Made by a program: the position numbers and the translations under genes. A DNA stretch of 64,000 bases from Pirellulales bacterium (GTDB taxonomy: Bacteria > Planctomycetota > Planctomycetia > Pirellulales > JACPPG01). Each line of letters starts with the position of its first letter. The first letter of the stretch is position 1. The stretch is taken from assembly GCA_035546535.1 (NCBI GenBank), contig DASZWQ010000069.1:52583-116582 (forward strand), read 5' to 3'. The notes below the pieces were generated by a model, which made no database searches, was not told the origin of the DNA, and was given only the letters and a program-made list of their open reading frames with translations. Of this stretch, positions 1 through 9,908 are shown piece by piece.

Positions 1-864
1 GGGAATCTCGGCCGTGGCCCAGCCCGAGTAGCCGATCTGTCGCAGGGCGGCCATCACGGCTGGCCAGTCGCAATCGCCTTCCAACAGCTCGACGTCGAAC
101 CCCTTGCCGAGCCCTTCGTCGTTTTGTTTCTTGCGGCTGAACTCTTTGATGTCGAGCTTCAGAATCCGCTTGCCCAGGGTCGTGATCCAATGCTCGGGCC
201 AGCCGTAGCGTAGCACGTTGCCGACGTCGAAATACGCGCCCACCATCGGCGAATCGAGTTCGTCGATGTAGCGAGCTTCCTCCAGCGGGCTCAAGAGGAA
301 ATTGTTCCAGACGTTTTCCAGCGCGATCTTGATGCCCAACTCGTTGGCCAAGGGAAGGGCCTTGCGCATCTCGGCCTGCGAGCGCGTGTAGGCATCGGCG
401 TACGAAACTTCCTTGTTCACCACGGCCGGCACCAAGAGGACCGTCGTGCCGCCATAGTATTTCGAATCGCGCAGCGCGGTCTGCAGCCCTTCGAGCCCGC
501 GCTGCCGGACTGCCGGGTCGGGATGCGACAGGGTATCGCGCCAATGCACCGAATCGACGACACCATGAATCGGCAGCCCGACTTCATCGCGGGCGCGCAA
601 GACTTCGTCACGATCGAGCTTGCTGGGGCTATCCATCTCGACGCCGTCGAAGCCCAGGTCCTTGAGGAGCTGGAACTTTTCCTTCACCGTGTTGCCGGCC
701 TGGATCATGCCGTACTTCACGGCCTTCTTCATGCCGGTGGTTTTCGTCGGCGGTGGTGCGGCTTCGGCCGTGATGGCGAGGGAGCTAAGTTGTGCGGCGC
801 CGGCCGCGGCGGCTCCCGCGATTTTGAGGAATTCGCGCCGGTCAGGCCGAGTGTGACCGCTCAT
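1..864 (-). CDS. Tat-exported sugar phosphate isomerase/epimerase-like protein (partial)
   Basis: The frame is open from an ATG at 862-864 to the window edge, so the C-terminus is missing (288 codons visible). The N-terminus reads RREFLKIAGAAAAGAA, a twin-arginine signal typical of planctomycete exported oxidoreductases and isomerases. The body has the xylose-isomerase-like TIM barrel pattern: YGMIQAGNT early, FDGVEMDSP after the first helix, KIALENVWNN supplying a metal-binding Glu, and VGAYFDVGN supplying an Asp. The family binds a divalent metal and isomerises or epimerises sugars. The substrate cannot be read from sequence. It is transcribed away from the divergent hydrolase gene at 1098. 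Confidence 0.85.
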   Translation of the reverse strand, partial: MSGHTRPDRREFLKIAGAAAAGAAQLSSLAITAEAAPPPTKTTGMKKAVKYGMIQAGNTVKEKFQLLKDLGFDGVEMDSPSKLDRDEVLRARDEVGLPIHGVVDSVHWRDTLSHPDPAVRQRGLEGLQTALRDSKYYGGTTVLLVPAVVNKEVSYADAYTRSQAEMRKALPLANELGIKIALENVWNNFLLSPLEEARYIDELDSPMVGAYFDVGNVLRYGWPEHWITTLGKRILKLDIKEFSRKKQNDEGLGKGFDVELLEGDCDWPAVMAALRQIGYSGWATAEIP

Positions 865-1097
865 TGTTGCTCCTTGCGTGGAACCCAAATAAAGTAATGC
901 CGGCAGCGGCTGGCGAGCATGCCGACGATCGCCATGCGGGCCGCCGACCAACACAACCGAAAACGGTACGTTCGTGCCGGCCTGATCTTAGCCTGCCATA
1001 ATAGGCCGCGTTCCGATGCCCGGCAACGCGGCAGAATGCGCCGCACGCACCGCGTCCAATCGCCGCAATTAGCCCACAATTTGCCGAGGTTGATTCG

Positions 1098-3443
1098 ATG
1101 CCCACCCTGCGATCGTCAATTGTTCCATCGCTGCTTTTGACTGTGTGTGCGGTCGCCCGCGCCGCGACGGCCGGTGAACCACTTGCCGGCACGCAGCCGC
1201 TTACGGTCGAGGGGGATCTGGCCTCGGCGATGGTCGAGGGGATCGACCGCTTCCTGCTGAGGCAGATCGAGCAGGCGCCGGAACATCGCGCGGCGTTCTG
1301 GGATCGCGACACGTCTTCGCCCGAGAAATACAACGCCTCGGTCCAGCCGAACCGTGAGCGATTGGCCAAGATTATCGGGGCGGTCGATCGTCGCCTGCCG
1401 TGCGATGAGTTGGAGATCATCGCGACCACCAGCCAGCCAGCGCTCGTGGGCGGCTCGCTCAAGTTCGAGGCTTTGGCCGTGCGCTGGCCGGTGCTCCCTG
1501 GCGTGTACGGCGAGGGGCTGCTTTTGCATCCCACGCGCGAGACGCCGATCGCCGACGTCATCGCCATTCCCGACGCTGATCAAACTCCGGAAATGATTGC
1601 GGGCCTGGTGACGGGCGACAAGGCGTTGCCTGCCGAGCAGCAGTTCGCGCGCCGGCTGGCTGAAAGCGGCTGCCGTGTCGTGGTGCCGGTGCTGATCGAC
1701 CGCGACAACAAGTATTCCGTCGGCGCGGCCGGCACGCGTCCGACGAACCAGCCGCATCGCGAGTTCATTTATCGTCAGGCTTATGAACTGGGGCGGCACA
1801 TCATCGGCTACGAAGTGCAGAAGATGCTCGCCCTGGTCGACTTCTTCGCGGCCGATGCCAAACGCAACGAGCAGAAGCGCCCGATCGGCATCATGGGCTA
1901 TGCCGAAGGAGGGCTGATCGCGTTCAATACGGCAGCGCTCGACACGCGCGTTGATGTTGCGTGCGTCAGCGGATATTTCGGCCCGCGCGATCGGGTGTGG
2001 GAGGAGCCGATCTACCGCAACGTCTTTTCGCTATTGCGCGAATTCGGCGACGCCGAGATCGCATCACTCATCGCGCCGCGGGCGCTGGTGATCGAAGCGT
2101 CGCGCGTGCCGGAGATCGCCGGTCCGCCCAAGCCGGCGCAGGGTGTTGGCGGCGGCGCCGCGCCGGGCAAGCTGACGCAGATCGATCCGCTGGCATCAAC
2201 GCGCGAGGCATTGCGCGTCGCAAAACTCCCCGCGGCAATGCACGGGCCACTTACGTTCATGGGAGGGCCAGGGGCCGACAATGTCCTTCCAGCGGGGAGC
2301 GAGAGCACGCTCGAGGCGTTTCTCCACTACCTGAATAAAGATGCCGAAGTGGCCGAGTTGGGCCCGGCGCCTGTCGTGCGCAGACAGCCCGATCCGCAGC
2401 GCCTCAAGCGACAATTCGACGAACTGGTCGATTTCACGCAGGACTTGTTGGCGCAGTCCGAGGAGACGCGGCGACAGTTCTGGTCCAAGGCCAGCCGCAG
2501 GTCGATCGAAGAATGGCAAGAATCGACCGCCTGGTATCGCAAGTATTTCTATGACCAGGTCATCGGCCGCTTCGTTGTGCCCAAAGAGCCGGCGAACCCG
2601 CGCACGCGCAAGATTTTCGACCAGCCCGAATTCACCGGCTACGAAGTGATGCTCGACGTGTTTCCCGATGTGTTCGCGTACGGCATTTTGCTCGTGCCCA
2701 AGGACCTGAAGCCGGGCGAGCGGCGGCCGGTCGTCGTTTGTCAGCATGGACTGGAAGGGCGTCCGCAGGCGGTCGCCGATCCGTCGGTGAATGACCACCA
2801 TTACAACCAGTACGCGATCCAACTGGTGAAGCGCGGCTACGTCACTTACGCGCCGCAGAACCCGTACATTTTTCAGGATCGCTTTCGCGTCTTGCAGCGT
2901 ATGGCCAACCCGTTGGGCCGCACGCTGTTCTCGATCATCGTGCCGCAGCACGAGCAGACGGTCGACTGGCTGGCCTCGCTCGATTTCGTCGATCCGAAGC
3001 GCATTGCCTTCTATGGGCTCTCGTACGGCGGCAAGACGGCGATGCGCGTGCCCTCGATCGTGGAGAAGTATTGCCTGTCGATCTGCTCGGCCGATTTCAA
3101 CGAGTGGATCTGGAAGAATACCTCGGCCCGCAGCCCGTACAGTTACCTGCACACGGGCGAGTACGAGATGTTCGAGTTCGACCTGGGCAATACGTTCAAC
3201 TACTCCGACATGGCCGGGCTGATCGCGCCGCGGCCGTTCATGGTCGAACGCGGCCATCGCGACGGCGTGGCCCCCGACGACACGGTGGCGTATGAGTACG
3301 CCAAGGTGCGGCTGCTGTACGCCGACCTGAAAATTCCCGAGCGCACGACGATCGAATTCTTCGACGGCCCACACACGATCCACGGCGTAGGGACGTTTGA
3401 GTTTTTGGATGAGCAGTTGGGCTGGACACCGACGAGCAAATGA
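1098..3443 (+). CDS. Two-lobed alpha/beta hydrolase (acetyl xylan esterase/dienelactone hydrolase-like), secreted
   Basis: This 781-residue protein has an N-terminal signal-like stretch (LLLTVCAVARAATAG) and two successive alpha/beta-hydrolase lobes. The C-terminal lobe has a normal nucleophile elbow GLSYGG with Ser642 and a candidate catalytic His at 759 or 762 (GPHTIHG). The N-terminal lobe has the matching elbow at residues 267-272 but reads GYAEGG, with Ala269 where the nucleophile should be. Both lobes share a following LIAPR motif, which suggests an internal duplication. Esterase action on an acylated polysaccharide is inferred from family resemblance. The first lobe is probably structural or substrate-binding. 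Confidence 0.85.
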   Translation: MPTLRSSIVPSLLLTVCAVARAATAGEPLAGTQPLTVEGDLASAMVEGIDRFLLRQIEQAPEHRAAFWDRDTSSPEKYNASVQPNRERLAKIIGAVDRRLPCDELEIIATTSQPALVGGSLKFEALAVRWPVLPGVYGEGLLLHPTRETPIADVIAIPDADQTPEMIAGLVTGDKALPAEQQFARRLAESGCRVVVPVLIDRDNKYSVGAAGTRPTNQPHREFIYRQAYELGRHIIGYEVQKMLALVDFFAADAKRNEQKRPIGIMGYAEGGLIAFNTAALDTRVDVACVSGYFGPRDRVWEEPIYRNVFSLLREFGDAEIASLIAPRALVIEASRVPEIAGPPKPAQGVGGGAAPGKLTQIDPLASTREALRVAKLPAAMHGPLTFMGGPGADNVLPAGSESTLEAFLHYLNKDAEVAELGPAPVVRRQPDPQRLKRQFDELVDFTQDLLAQSEETRRQFWSKASRRSIEEWQESTAWYRKYFYDQVIGRFVVPKEPANPRTRKIFDQPEFTGYEVMLDVFPDVFAYGILLVPKDLKPGERRPVVVCQHGLEGRPQAVADPSVNDHHYNQYAIQLVKRGYVTYAPQNPYIFQDRFRVLQRMANPLGRTLFSIIVPQHEQTVDWLASLDFVDPKRIAFYGLSYGGKTAMRVPSIVEKYCLSICSADFNEWIWKNTSARSPYSYLHTGEYEMFEFDLGNTFNYSDMAGLIAPRPFMVERGHRDGVAPDDTVAYEYAKVRLLYADLKIPERTTIEFFDGPHTIHGVGTFEFLDEQLGWTPTSK

Positions 3444-3509
3444 CGGATTTCGTGGTACATCGTCACAAATTCTGCTTAGAGCAACGATCGAGATAAGTTG
3501 GAGAGACGA

Positions 3510-5087
3510 ATGTCACGCTATCGACGAGCATTTATCGTTGCCGCGCTTGTCTGCTCTGTTTCGAAATGTTCCGCAGGATTGGCAGGTGCCAATCTGAGCG
3601 AAAGATACGATCGCATGAACTGTTTCGAGCTACTCAAGGCGGCCGCCGCGGCGCGGTCCACCGAAGAGGCGGGGTTTCTCTTTTTCGCCGCGCAGGTTCG
3701 CTTCGAGATCGATAAACAAGTCTTTCCACCGCTTAAGACAGGCGGAGACAGCCCCGGGACGCTGCAATCCGCGCTTTCGATGAGCGTGGGAACGCGCGTC
3801 GCCCCGGCGCTAAAAAACGACGCGCGTGCCCAGGCCAAGGCCGCTCAGCTACTCGACAAATGGAAACCGTACCTTGGCGAAGACTACGAGCCCGGGTGGG
3901 AGCATAAGCCGCGAATGGGCCAGCCGGCGGCAACCGCTCTGGTGACGCGCGTCCATCAGAAGGCGATAAAGGTGCTGACTCCCAATACCAAGCTATTAGA
4001 AAATGCCGAGTATGTTCGATTGACCAAAGAGCGCAAGAATGCAGACTTGGTCATTCAGCGGATCGATTCGCAGACTCTTCCTGGCGCTCCGCGTACGCCT
4101 GAAGTCGCTATGGAATACGAAGATGCGGGCAATAAGCGTCTGGCTGCCGCTCTACGGATGCGACAGATTGAAGACGAACTTGCGCCCGAGATGCGCTGGC
4201 ACGCCCAGGCCGGATGGAAAGCCGAAGATTATTTCCAGGATCCGGCCGTTATCGCACTCTGCCACGCCATTGAAGACAATAACATCAAGGAAATCGAGCG
4301 TGTGATTGCCGACGGCGCCGACGTTAGCGCCGTGGGAAAAGACGGCATGACACCGCTACTGTGGGCCTTTCCGGACCGCAAGCTAGACCGTTTCGCTTGC
4401 CTGCTCCGGCACGGCGCGAATCCCAACGTCTACATCGAGTCCGATTTTGGGCTGGGACAGCGAGCGTTCCATCCCCATCCAATCGGTGGCTCAACGCTTC
4501 TAGACCGGGGCTGCCACGGCGGGCAATCCGTCACGCACCTGGCCAGCCGCTCGCCGGTGATTGAATACTTGAAGTTGGTTCTCGCACATGGCGGTGACGC
4601 GGATCTGATCGACAAGAAGACCGGCGAGGCGCCGCTCGACATTGTTACGCAGCACGGTTTTCTCGACATGAAGGACCGCGTTGCGTTGTTGCTAACGAAA
4701 AAGCCAGAATTGAACCGCTTTTGCGAATATCATTTGACGTATCCTGCCATGGCGGCGGTCAAGAGTCAGCAGTTCGGCGCGGCACTCGTTCTACTCAAGG
4801 CCGGTGCCGATCCGCATTTGTACGAGCCAAATGGGGAACGAAAGCTGGTTCATTGGGTGCTCTTCGAAAAGAAACGCGTTCTCCAGTACCTTCCGCCCGA
4901 CGGGGCTGCCGAATTTGATGCGCTTGTTGCTTGGCTTGCCCAGCAAGGCGAAACGCTCGATCAAGCGCAAGCGGACGAGGATCAGTGGGAAGTGATCTAC
5001 AAAAAGGAAGGTCGCATGCGCGGCAGACAAAAAATCGTTACTGACCGCAAAGCGAAAGAAGCGGCGACTGGAAAGGACAGGCCGTAG
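3510..5087 (+). CDS. Secreted ankyrin-repeat protein
   Basis: The ATG at 3510 is preferred over the in-frame TTG at 3498 because GGAGAG sits about 5 bases upstream of it. The protein is 525 residues, with a signal-like N-terminus (MSRYRRAFIVAALVCSVSKCSAG). The middle and C-terminal half carry ankyrin-type units such as IADGADVSAVGKDGMTPLLW followed by CLLRHGANPNV, then LAHGGDADLIDKKTGEAPLD and LLKAGADPHLYEPNG. Ankyrin repeats mediate protein-protein contacts. The first 220 residues match nothing I recognise. It stands alone between two unrelated genes. Confidence 0.8.
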   Translation: MSRYRRAFIVAALVCSVSKCSAGLAGANLSERYDRMNCFELLKAAAAARSTEEAGFLFFAAQVRFEIDKQVFPPLKTGGDSPGTLQSALSMSVGTRVAPALKNDARAQAKAAQLLDKWKPYLGEDYEPGWEHKPRMGQPAATALVTRVHQKAIKVLTPNTKLLENAEYVRLTKERKNADLVIQRIDSQTLPGAPRTPEVAMEYEDAGNKRLAAALRMRQIEDELAPEMRWHAQAGWKAEDYFQDPAVIALCHAIEDNNIKEIERVIADGADVSAVGKDGMTPLLWAFPDRKLDRFACLLRHGANPNVYIESDFGLGQRAFHPHPIGGSTLLDRGCHGGQSVTHLASRSPVIEYLKLVLAHGGDADLIDKKTGEAPLDIVTQHGFLDMKDRVALLLTKKPELNRFCEYHLTYPAMAAVKSQQFGAALVLLKAGADPHLYEPNGERKLVHWVLFEKKRVLQYLPPDGAAEFDALVAWLAQQGETLDQAQADEDQWEVIYKKEGRMRGRQKIVTDRKAKEAATGKDRP

Positions 5088-5284
5088 AGAACCTTATCTC
5101 ACCGGTGGCTACGTCCACAGCGCTCGCACGTCGCTCCCCCGGTGAAGGACGTGCGCAACCTCTCGACAGTCGTCCGACTCTGCCCCTCGCTGGCGCTTCG
5201 GGCTTGTACCGCATGGCGACGCAGGCGCCGGAGCATATCGTACGCAAACGAAGCGTGACGTATAAAACCGGCGCAACCCCTGCC
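5088..5284. repeat. Possible dispersed planctomycete intergenic repeat (KPEAPARG type)
   Basis: This non-coding spacer lies between two convergent genes. Read on the minus strand it encodes YKPEAPARGRVGR followed by a Pro/Arg/Gly-rich stretch. From memory, phrases of this kind recur as spurious short ORFs in planctomycete genomes, which would make this one copy of a dispersed intergenic repeat. Only one copy is visible here, so the repeat status is not shown by this window. Confidence 0.3.
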
Positions 5285-7114
5285 CTAAGGCTGCGCCGGC
5301 GCCTCACGATATTCCTCTTCATCGACCAGGCCTGGCACCGTAGCGGTCGTCGGCCCACGCACGTTGATGTCGTGTACCAGGAACGCCTGGTCGGTGACGA
5401 AGTAGGTATTGAAGTCGGCCACGATCAGGTTGTGGCACACGGCCTTTCCGTGCATCTCGATGCTGTCGATCGGCAGCGGTCCGCTCGTGGTATGCAGCAA
5501 GTCGCCGGGTTTGAGCTCTTTAGCCATTTTCCAACCAACGCCCGAGACCCAGAACAAATGGCCGTAGGTGCAGCGAATCAACTCGCCATCGACAGCGATC
5601 TCGACGAGCTTGCGGACTTGGGGCCCCACGGTGGTGGCGGTTACTGGCTTATACGCCAACTCGCCGGAGTCGACATCTTGGGAAAGGACAAATTCGCCGA
5701 CCTTGATATCCTCGATCGGTAGAGGTCCGCTCATGGTCCACACCTCGGTGCCGGGCACGAAGCACGAGTGGTAGCGGATCTGGTACTGGACGGGCGCCGT
5801 CCCGGAGGTGCGCGTCATGTAGCTGACCGGCTTGTTCGTCGGCGAGTACATCTCGTTGTATTGTGCCCACCACTCCCACCACAGACGCGGTTGCGGGGGC
5901 AGTGATTCTTCGGTGAGCGATTGCAGCGCGGCGCCAGCCCTTTTGTTCACTTGTTCCTGTAGCAGGTTGAACTGGGCCGTGTTTTGCGCCAGTTGCCGGT
6001 CGGCATTAAGGCTTTCGTCAACTGCGCCGAGGGGGCGCGGCAATAGGCCGTTTTCGCGAACGCTGATGCGCTGCACCAGCGCGCCTTCGGACACGAATGA
6101 CAAGCTTTGAGACTGTCCTTCTTGGAAAAGCGACAGCCGATGCGCCGGGCGACCGTCGTCCAGGAAGAACGTGTCGAAGCGCGTTTCGATCGGCAATTGC
6201 ATGTACGACAGAAGCATCGGCGCGTAAGCATAGACGGATCGCGACTTGAGCGCGTTTAATGCCTCGCTGCGGGTTTGGGGATCTTGGGCCAGTACGGCAT
6301 GGCGAACGAGCGAGACGGTTGCCGGCTGCGCCCGTATCTCGGCCAGGCTTGCGACCACGGCACGACCTACCGCGGCCGAACTCAGGCCCGTCGCCGCCTC
6401 GAGCGCAGGAATCGCGCCGGGGTCGCGGATCGCCTTTAATTCTTTGAGCGCCTTCTCGCAGGCGGTCACACTGCCGTTCATGATGTCGTTCCGCATAGCG
6501 ACCAGCCGCGGCACCCAAATCGCTGTTGCGGATCGAGCTTGGGCGGCTTTCGCGGCCAGCGCGGAGCTTTCGGCGACCGTGACGAAGCGCTCCCCATAGG
6601 GCACCAATTGCAGCGGGGCGCTAACTCGGGATTTGTCTGGCGACAGGCGATAAACGTTTTCGACGTGCAGACGCTCCTGCTCGGGCAGGTTGGCCTGCGC
6701 CGCGAATTCTGCGAGCCGTCTTTGATCTTGGGGAGATTCCTTCGAGCGGTCGCGCAGCCTGCGATATTCGCTCATCTTCGCTACCTGCTGCTCGTCGCGA
6801 GCAAGCTGGATCGGCTCGACCCATTGGTCGCCACGGCGGATTTCGCCCAACTGCCAATGGGCGGGGGCGTAATCGGGATCGGCCGCCAGGGCCCGGGCCA
6901 GATAGCGCGATCGCCCTACGAGATCGCCCGCCGCTTCAGCTTCGAGGGCCAGGCGCACGAGTTTCGCAGGCGTGATATCGGATTTGGTCGCTTCGCCAGC
7001 ATCGCAGGGAGATACGCTGCATCCGAAGCCGGCCGAGGCAAGAAAGCAAATAGCGGTCGCGATCATTGGCCGCGACTTGCCCGTACCACACGCCGATCCC
7101 TGCGCTGGCCGCAT
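5285..7114 (-). CDS. Secreted TPR/HEAT-like protein with C-terminal Hint (intein-type) domain
   Basis: The ATG at 7114 has GGAGG five bases upstream; an in-frame GTG lies just before it. A signal-like hydrophobic segment (MIATAICFLASAGFG) follows. Residues about 45-100 look like a TPR pair (ALAADPDYAPAHWQLGEI). The middle has alpha-helical HEAT-like repeats (ALEAATGLSSAAVGRAVVASLAE). From Cys451 (CFVPGTEVWTMSG) to about residue 582 lies a Hint domain with YGHLFWV, the ELKPGDLL turn and a closing FLVHDI. Hint domains of polymorphic toxin proteins self-cleave to release a following toxin. Here only about 27 residues follow, so no toxin is attached. The role is unknown. Confidence 0.8.
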   Translation of the reverse strand: MRPAQGSACGTGKSRPMIATAICFLASAGFGCSVSPCDAGEATKSDITPAKLVRLALEAEAAGDLVGRSRYLARALAADPDYAPAHWQLGEIRRGDQWVEPIQLARDEQQVAKMSEYRRLRDRSKESPQDQRRLAEFAAQANLPEQERLHVENVYRLSPDKSRVSAPLQLVPYGERFVTVAESSALAAKAAQARSATAIWVPRLVAMRNDIMNGSVTACEKALKELKAIRDPGAIPALEAATGLSSAAVGRAVVASLAEIRAQPATVSLVRHAVLAQDPQTRSEALNALKSRSVYAYAPMLLSYMQLPIETRFDTFFLDDGRPAHRLSLFQEGQSQSLSFVSEGALVQRISVRENGLLPRPLGAVDESLNADRQLAQNTAQFNLLQEQVNKRAGAALQSLTEESLPPQPRLWWEWWAQYNEMYSPTNKPVSYMTRTSGTAPVQYQIRYHSCFVPGTEVWTMSGPLPIEDIKVGEFVLSQDVDSGELAYKPVTATTVGPQVRKLVEIAVDGELIRCTYGHLFWVSGVGWKMAKELKPGDLLHTTSGPLPIDSIEMHGKAVCHNLIVADFNTYFVTDQAFLVHDINVRGPTTATVPGLVDEEEYREAPAQP

Positions 7115-7628
7115 CACTGCCTCCCCAGCCCCCGGGGCTGGCTAAGATCTTCGTTGCGACACCGCTGCTCCTCGTCTTGCTATCGCCGGTTCATCTTCGC
7201 CAGGCCGCACAAGCACGCGGTCACTTCGATGCGACGGCGACGCTTCGCTGGCGTTAATACGTACCACGCAAAGGTCGTAGTTCATAATTACAAATTCGTG
7301 AATCGCATGAGGTTACGGCGTCGTTAGCTTTGTCGCGCAGCACGGGCGTAATGGATTCGACCCTGCCGCCGTCGGTGCTGCTCGTTCCGGCTCTTCAATC
7401 CGCTAGCACAATTGCTCTTTCCGCGCTCTGCCGCTTTTGGTACTACACCGCCGTCGAATCTCCTTTCCCAATTCTCGTGTGCTCATTTTTGCGCTTGCGC
7501 CGTTTACGGCTGCGCGAGTTTGTGCGCCCGAGGTAGCTCGCACGTGCGGCCTGTCATCACTTCTTGACCGCACGACGTGGGAAAGACGAGCGTTCGGCTC
7601 ACTTCTCGAATTTCGTTGGAGACGAGCC
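7115..7628. other. Spacer between divergent genes, no gene seen
   Basis: About 510 bases separate the divergently transcribed Hint protein and DUF11 protein genes. It must hold both promoters. I see no convincing coding frame, RNA gene or inverted repeat in it. Short open frames here lack an SD site and recognisable content. Confidence 0.5.
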
Positions 7629-9908
7629 ATGAAGCGGATGCTTCTCCGTTTGTCGGCATTGACCGCGGTCATGTCGCTGGGCACTTATGCCGTAGTCGAA
7701 GCGCAGCGCAGTCATCGCACCGCGCAAGCCGACGCCGCGGCAACGGCGGATAGTGATGCCACGACGGGCGAGCCCGCTCCTTTCATCGTCGATGAGCGCA
7801 CGGTCAAGCCGATGCCGCAGCCGACGGTGCTCGAGACGGCCGCGGAGGAGTCGCCAACGCCGGCCGGCGGAGCCGCGCAAACTGGTGGTGCCGCACCGCC
7901 GGCCGGCGATCCGTTCACCGGTTCTCGCTGGAATTCGCACTATCCGCCCGAAGCGGCCGCGCCGGCCGACCGCGGCGCCCAATGGACGCCCGAGCCCGAA
8001 GATCCGCAAGCCATTCCGCCGGCTCCCGAAGCCATGCGCCGCTACGACGCGCAGCAGGCCGCGGGTCGGACCGGCCGCGGTGGCCGCGGCGACATTCGCC
8101 CGTTGACCTATGACGAAGGTGCGACAGCCGCGCAATCGCCAGATGACGTTGGCGAAGCGCGTGGCTCCGCGGCTGACGAACCACAGCCGACGCTGGCTCC
8201 GCCGCGCCCCGGCAATCCGTTTGCCGCAGTACCCGAGGCGCCAGCCAACGCGCCGCCGGAGGCTTCGTTCGATAATGCGTTGCCCGAAGAACCGGCTGCG
8301 TTGCCCGGCCAGCCCGAAGCAGAACCTGCGCCAGCCGCTGCGGCGTCGCGTTATAGCCGCGCCGCGCAACAGTCCCTCGAACCAGCCCTCTTGCCCGAGG
8401 GTTCGGACAACGACCGGCAGGCTTTTGCGCCAGCCACGGATGCGGGCAACTTTGCCCCGCCGGCCAACAGTCCGCGATCCGCCGGCAGCGCAAGCGCCGG
8501 CGAAGGTCAAGGCCGCCCAGGTGGACGCCATCTCGAAGGACCACAGGTGCCGCACCTGACGATCGAGAAAGTTGCCCCGACCGATGTGCAAGTCGGCAAG
8601 CCGGCCGTGTTCACGATTAAAGTGCGCAATACCGGCGCCGTCCCGGCGACGCGCGTCGAAATCCACGACACGATTCCCAAGGGAACGCAACTTCTGAGCA
8701 CCACGCCGCACGCTGCCGAAGCGGCGGACGGCGAAGTGGTGTGGACGCTCGGCTCGCTCAAGCCGGCCGAGGAAACCACGGTACAACTGGAACTGATGCC
8801 CGTCACCGAAGGCGAGATCGGCAGCGTGGCGACTGTGCATTTCGCGGCTGAATCGTCGGTGCGCACGCTAGTCACGAAACCGGTCCTGACGATGGACGTG
8901 AAGAATGCGCGCGAAGTCCTCGTGGGCGAGGAAATCATCTTGTCGATCGCGCTCAAAAATACAGGTAGTGGCGCAGCCACGGGCGTCGTCGTGCGCGAGG
9001 TCGTGCCCGACACGCTTCAGCATCCGGCCGGCCCTGAATTGGAATACGAAGTCGGCACGCTCAAGCCGGGTGAGAGCCGGCAACTGGACCTGAAGATGCG
9101 CGCCGTCAAGGCGGGCCGGGTGCAGAACACGTTGTCGGCCATCGGCGAAGGGAGCTTGCGTGTCGACCAGGTTGCCGAGTTCGAAGCCGTGGCGCCGTCG
9201 CTGGCCGTGAAGATGGAAGGTCCGACGCGTCGCTATCTCGATCGCCAGGCTACGTATACAGTGACGATGTCAAACCCGGGTACGGCCACCGCCAAAGACG
9301 TTTCGCTGGTCACCTATTTGCCGACCGGCTTGAAATTCGTCGAGGCCAACAACGCGGGCCAATACGATCCGCGCACGCGCAGCGTGCAATGGTCGCTCGA
9401 AGAGCTGCCAGCCAACGAGACGGGAACCGTCACGCTGACGACCGTTCCGGTCGAGGTCGGCGAGCAGGTGGTGCGCATCGAAAGCTCGGCCGAGCGCGGT
9501 CTGGCGGCTCAGGACGAAAAGACGATCCTGGTCGAAGGCGTGGCCGCGATCAACTTCGAAGTCGTCGATCTGGCCGATCCGGTCGAAGTGGGCGGCGAGA
9601 CCGGCTATGAAATCCGTGTCGTCAATCAAGGCACAAAGACCGCCTCGAACGTACAGGTCGTCGCGCTTCTGCCCGAGGAGTTGAAACCGACGTCGGCCGA
9701 AGGGCCGGCGCGCTTCACGATCGACGGCCAGCGGGTGCTGTTCGAGCCGCTGGCGCAACTCGCTCCGAAGGCTGACACGACCTATCGCGTGAAGGCCGAA
9801 GGACGCGGTCCCGGCGACGTGCGGGTGCGGGTGCAAATCATCACCGACGAAATCCGCACGCCGGTCACGAAGGAAGAAAGCACGCGCGTCTACACGGACG
9901 AGCAGTGA
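7629..9908 (+). CDS. Secreted DUF11-repeat protein with Ala/Pro-rich N-terminus
   Basis: The chosen ATG at 7629 follows TTGGAGACGAGCC and starts a clear signal peptide (MKRMLLRLSALTAVMSLGTYAVVEA). The frame is open upstream to 7437, but that part lacks a signal. Residues about 25-300 are low-complexity Ala/Pro/Gln/Glu. From about residue 308 to the end (759) there are four DUF11-type beta-sandwich repeats. Each contains a phrase like FTIKVRNTGAVPATRVEI, a D-x-x-P/L-P-G strand and a LGSLKPAEETTV turn. DUF11 repeats occur in large cell-surface proteins of planctomycetes. A structural or adhesive envelope role is inferred. Confidence 0.9.
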   Translation: MKRMLLRLSALTAVMSLGTYAVVEAQRSHRTAQADAAATADSDATTGEPAPFIVDERTVKPMPQPTVLETAAEESPTPAGGAAQTGGAAPPAGDPFTGSRWNSHYPPEAAAPADRGAQWTPEPEDPQAIPPAPEAMRRYDAQQAAGRTGRGGRGDIRPLTYDEGATAAQSPDDVGEARGSAADEPQPTLAPPRPGNPFAAVPEAPANAPPEASFDNALPEEPAALPGQPEAEPAPAAAASRYSRAAQQSLEPALLPEGSDNDRQAFAPATDAGNFAPPANSPRSAGSASAGEGQGRPGGRHLEGPQVPHLTIEKVAPTDVQVGKPAVFTIKVRNTGAVPATRVEIHDTIPKGTQLLSTTPHAAEAADGEVVWTLGSLKPAEETTVQLELMPVTEGEIGSVATVHFAAESSVRTLVTKPVLTMDVKNAREVLVGEEIILSIALKNTGSGAATGVVVREVVPDTLQHPAGPELEYEVGTLKPGESRQLDLKMRAVKAGRVQNTLSAIGEGSLRVDQVAEFEAVAPSLAVKMEGPTRRYLDRQATYTVTMSNPGTATAKDVSLVTYLPTGLKFVEANNAGQYDPRTRSVQWSLEELPANETGTVTLTTVPVEVGEQVVRIESSAERGLAAQDEKTILVEGVAAINFEVVDLADPVEVGGETGYEIRVVNQGTKTASNVQVVALLPEELKPTSAEGPARFTIDGQRVLFEPLAQLAPKADTTYRVKAEGRGPGDVRVRVQIITDEIRTPVTKEESTRVYTDEQ

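Noticed and set aside
842..1567. Minus-strand open frame of 241 codons
   Set aside because: It is antisense to the signal region of the hydrolase gene and to the isomerase start; Ser/Arg/Ala-rich shadow composition.
2196..3383. 395-codon minus-strand open frame
   Set aside because: Fully antisense to the two-lobed hydrolase, which has real motifs; this frame has none.
7599..8840. 413-codon minus-strand open frame
   Set aside because: Antisense to the Ala/Pro-rich part of the DUF11 protein; GC-rich shadow.
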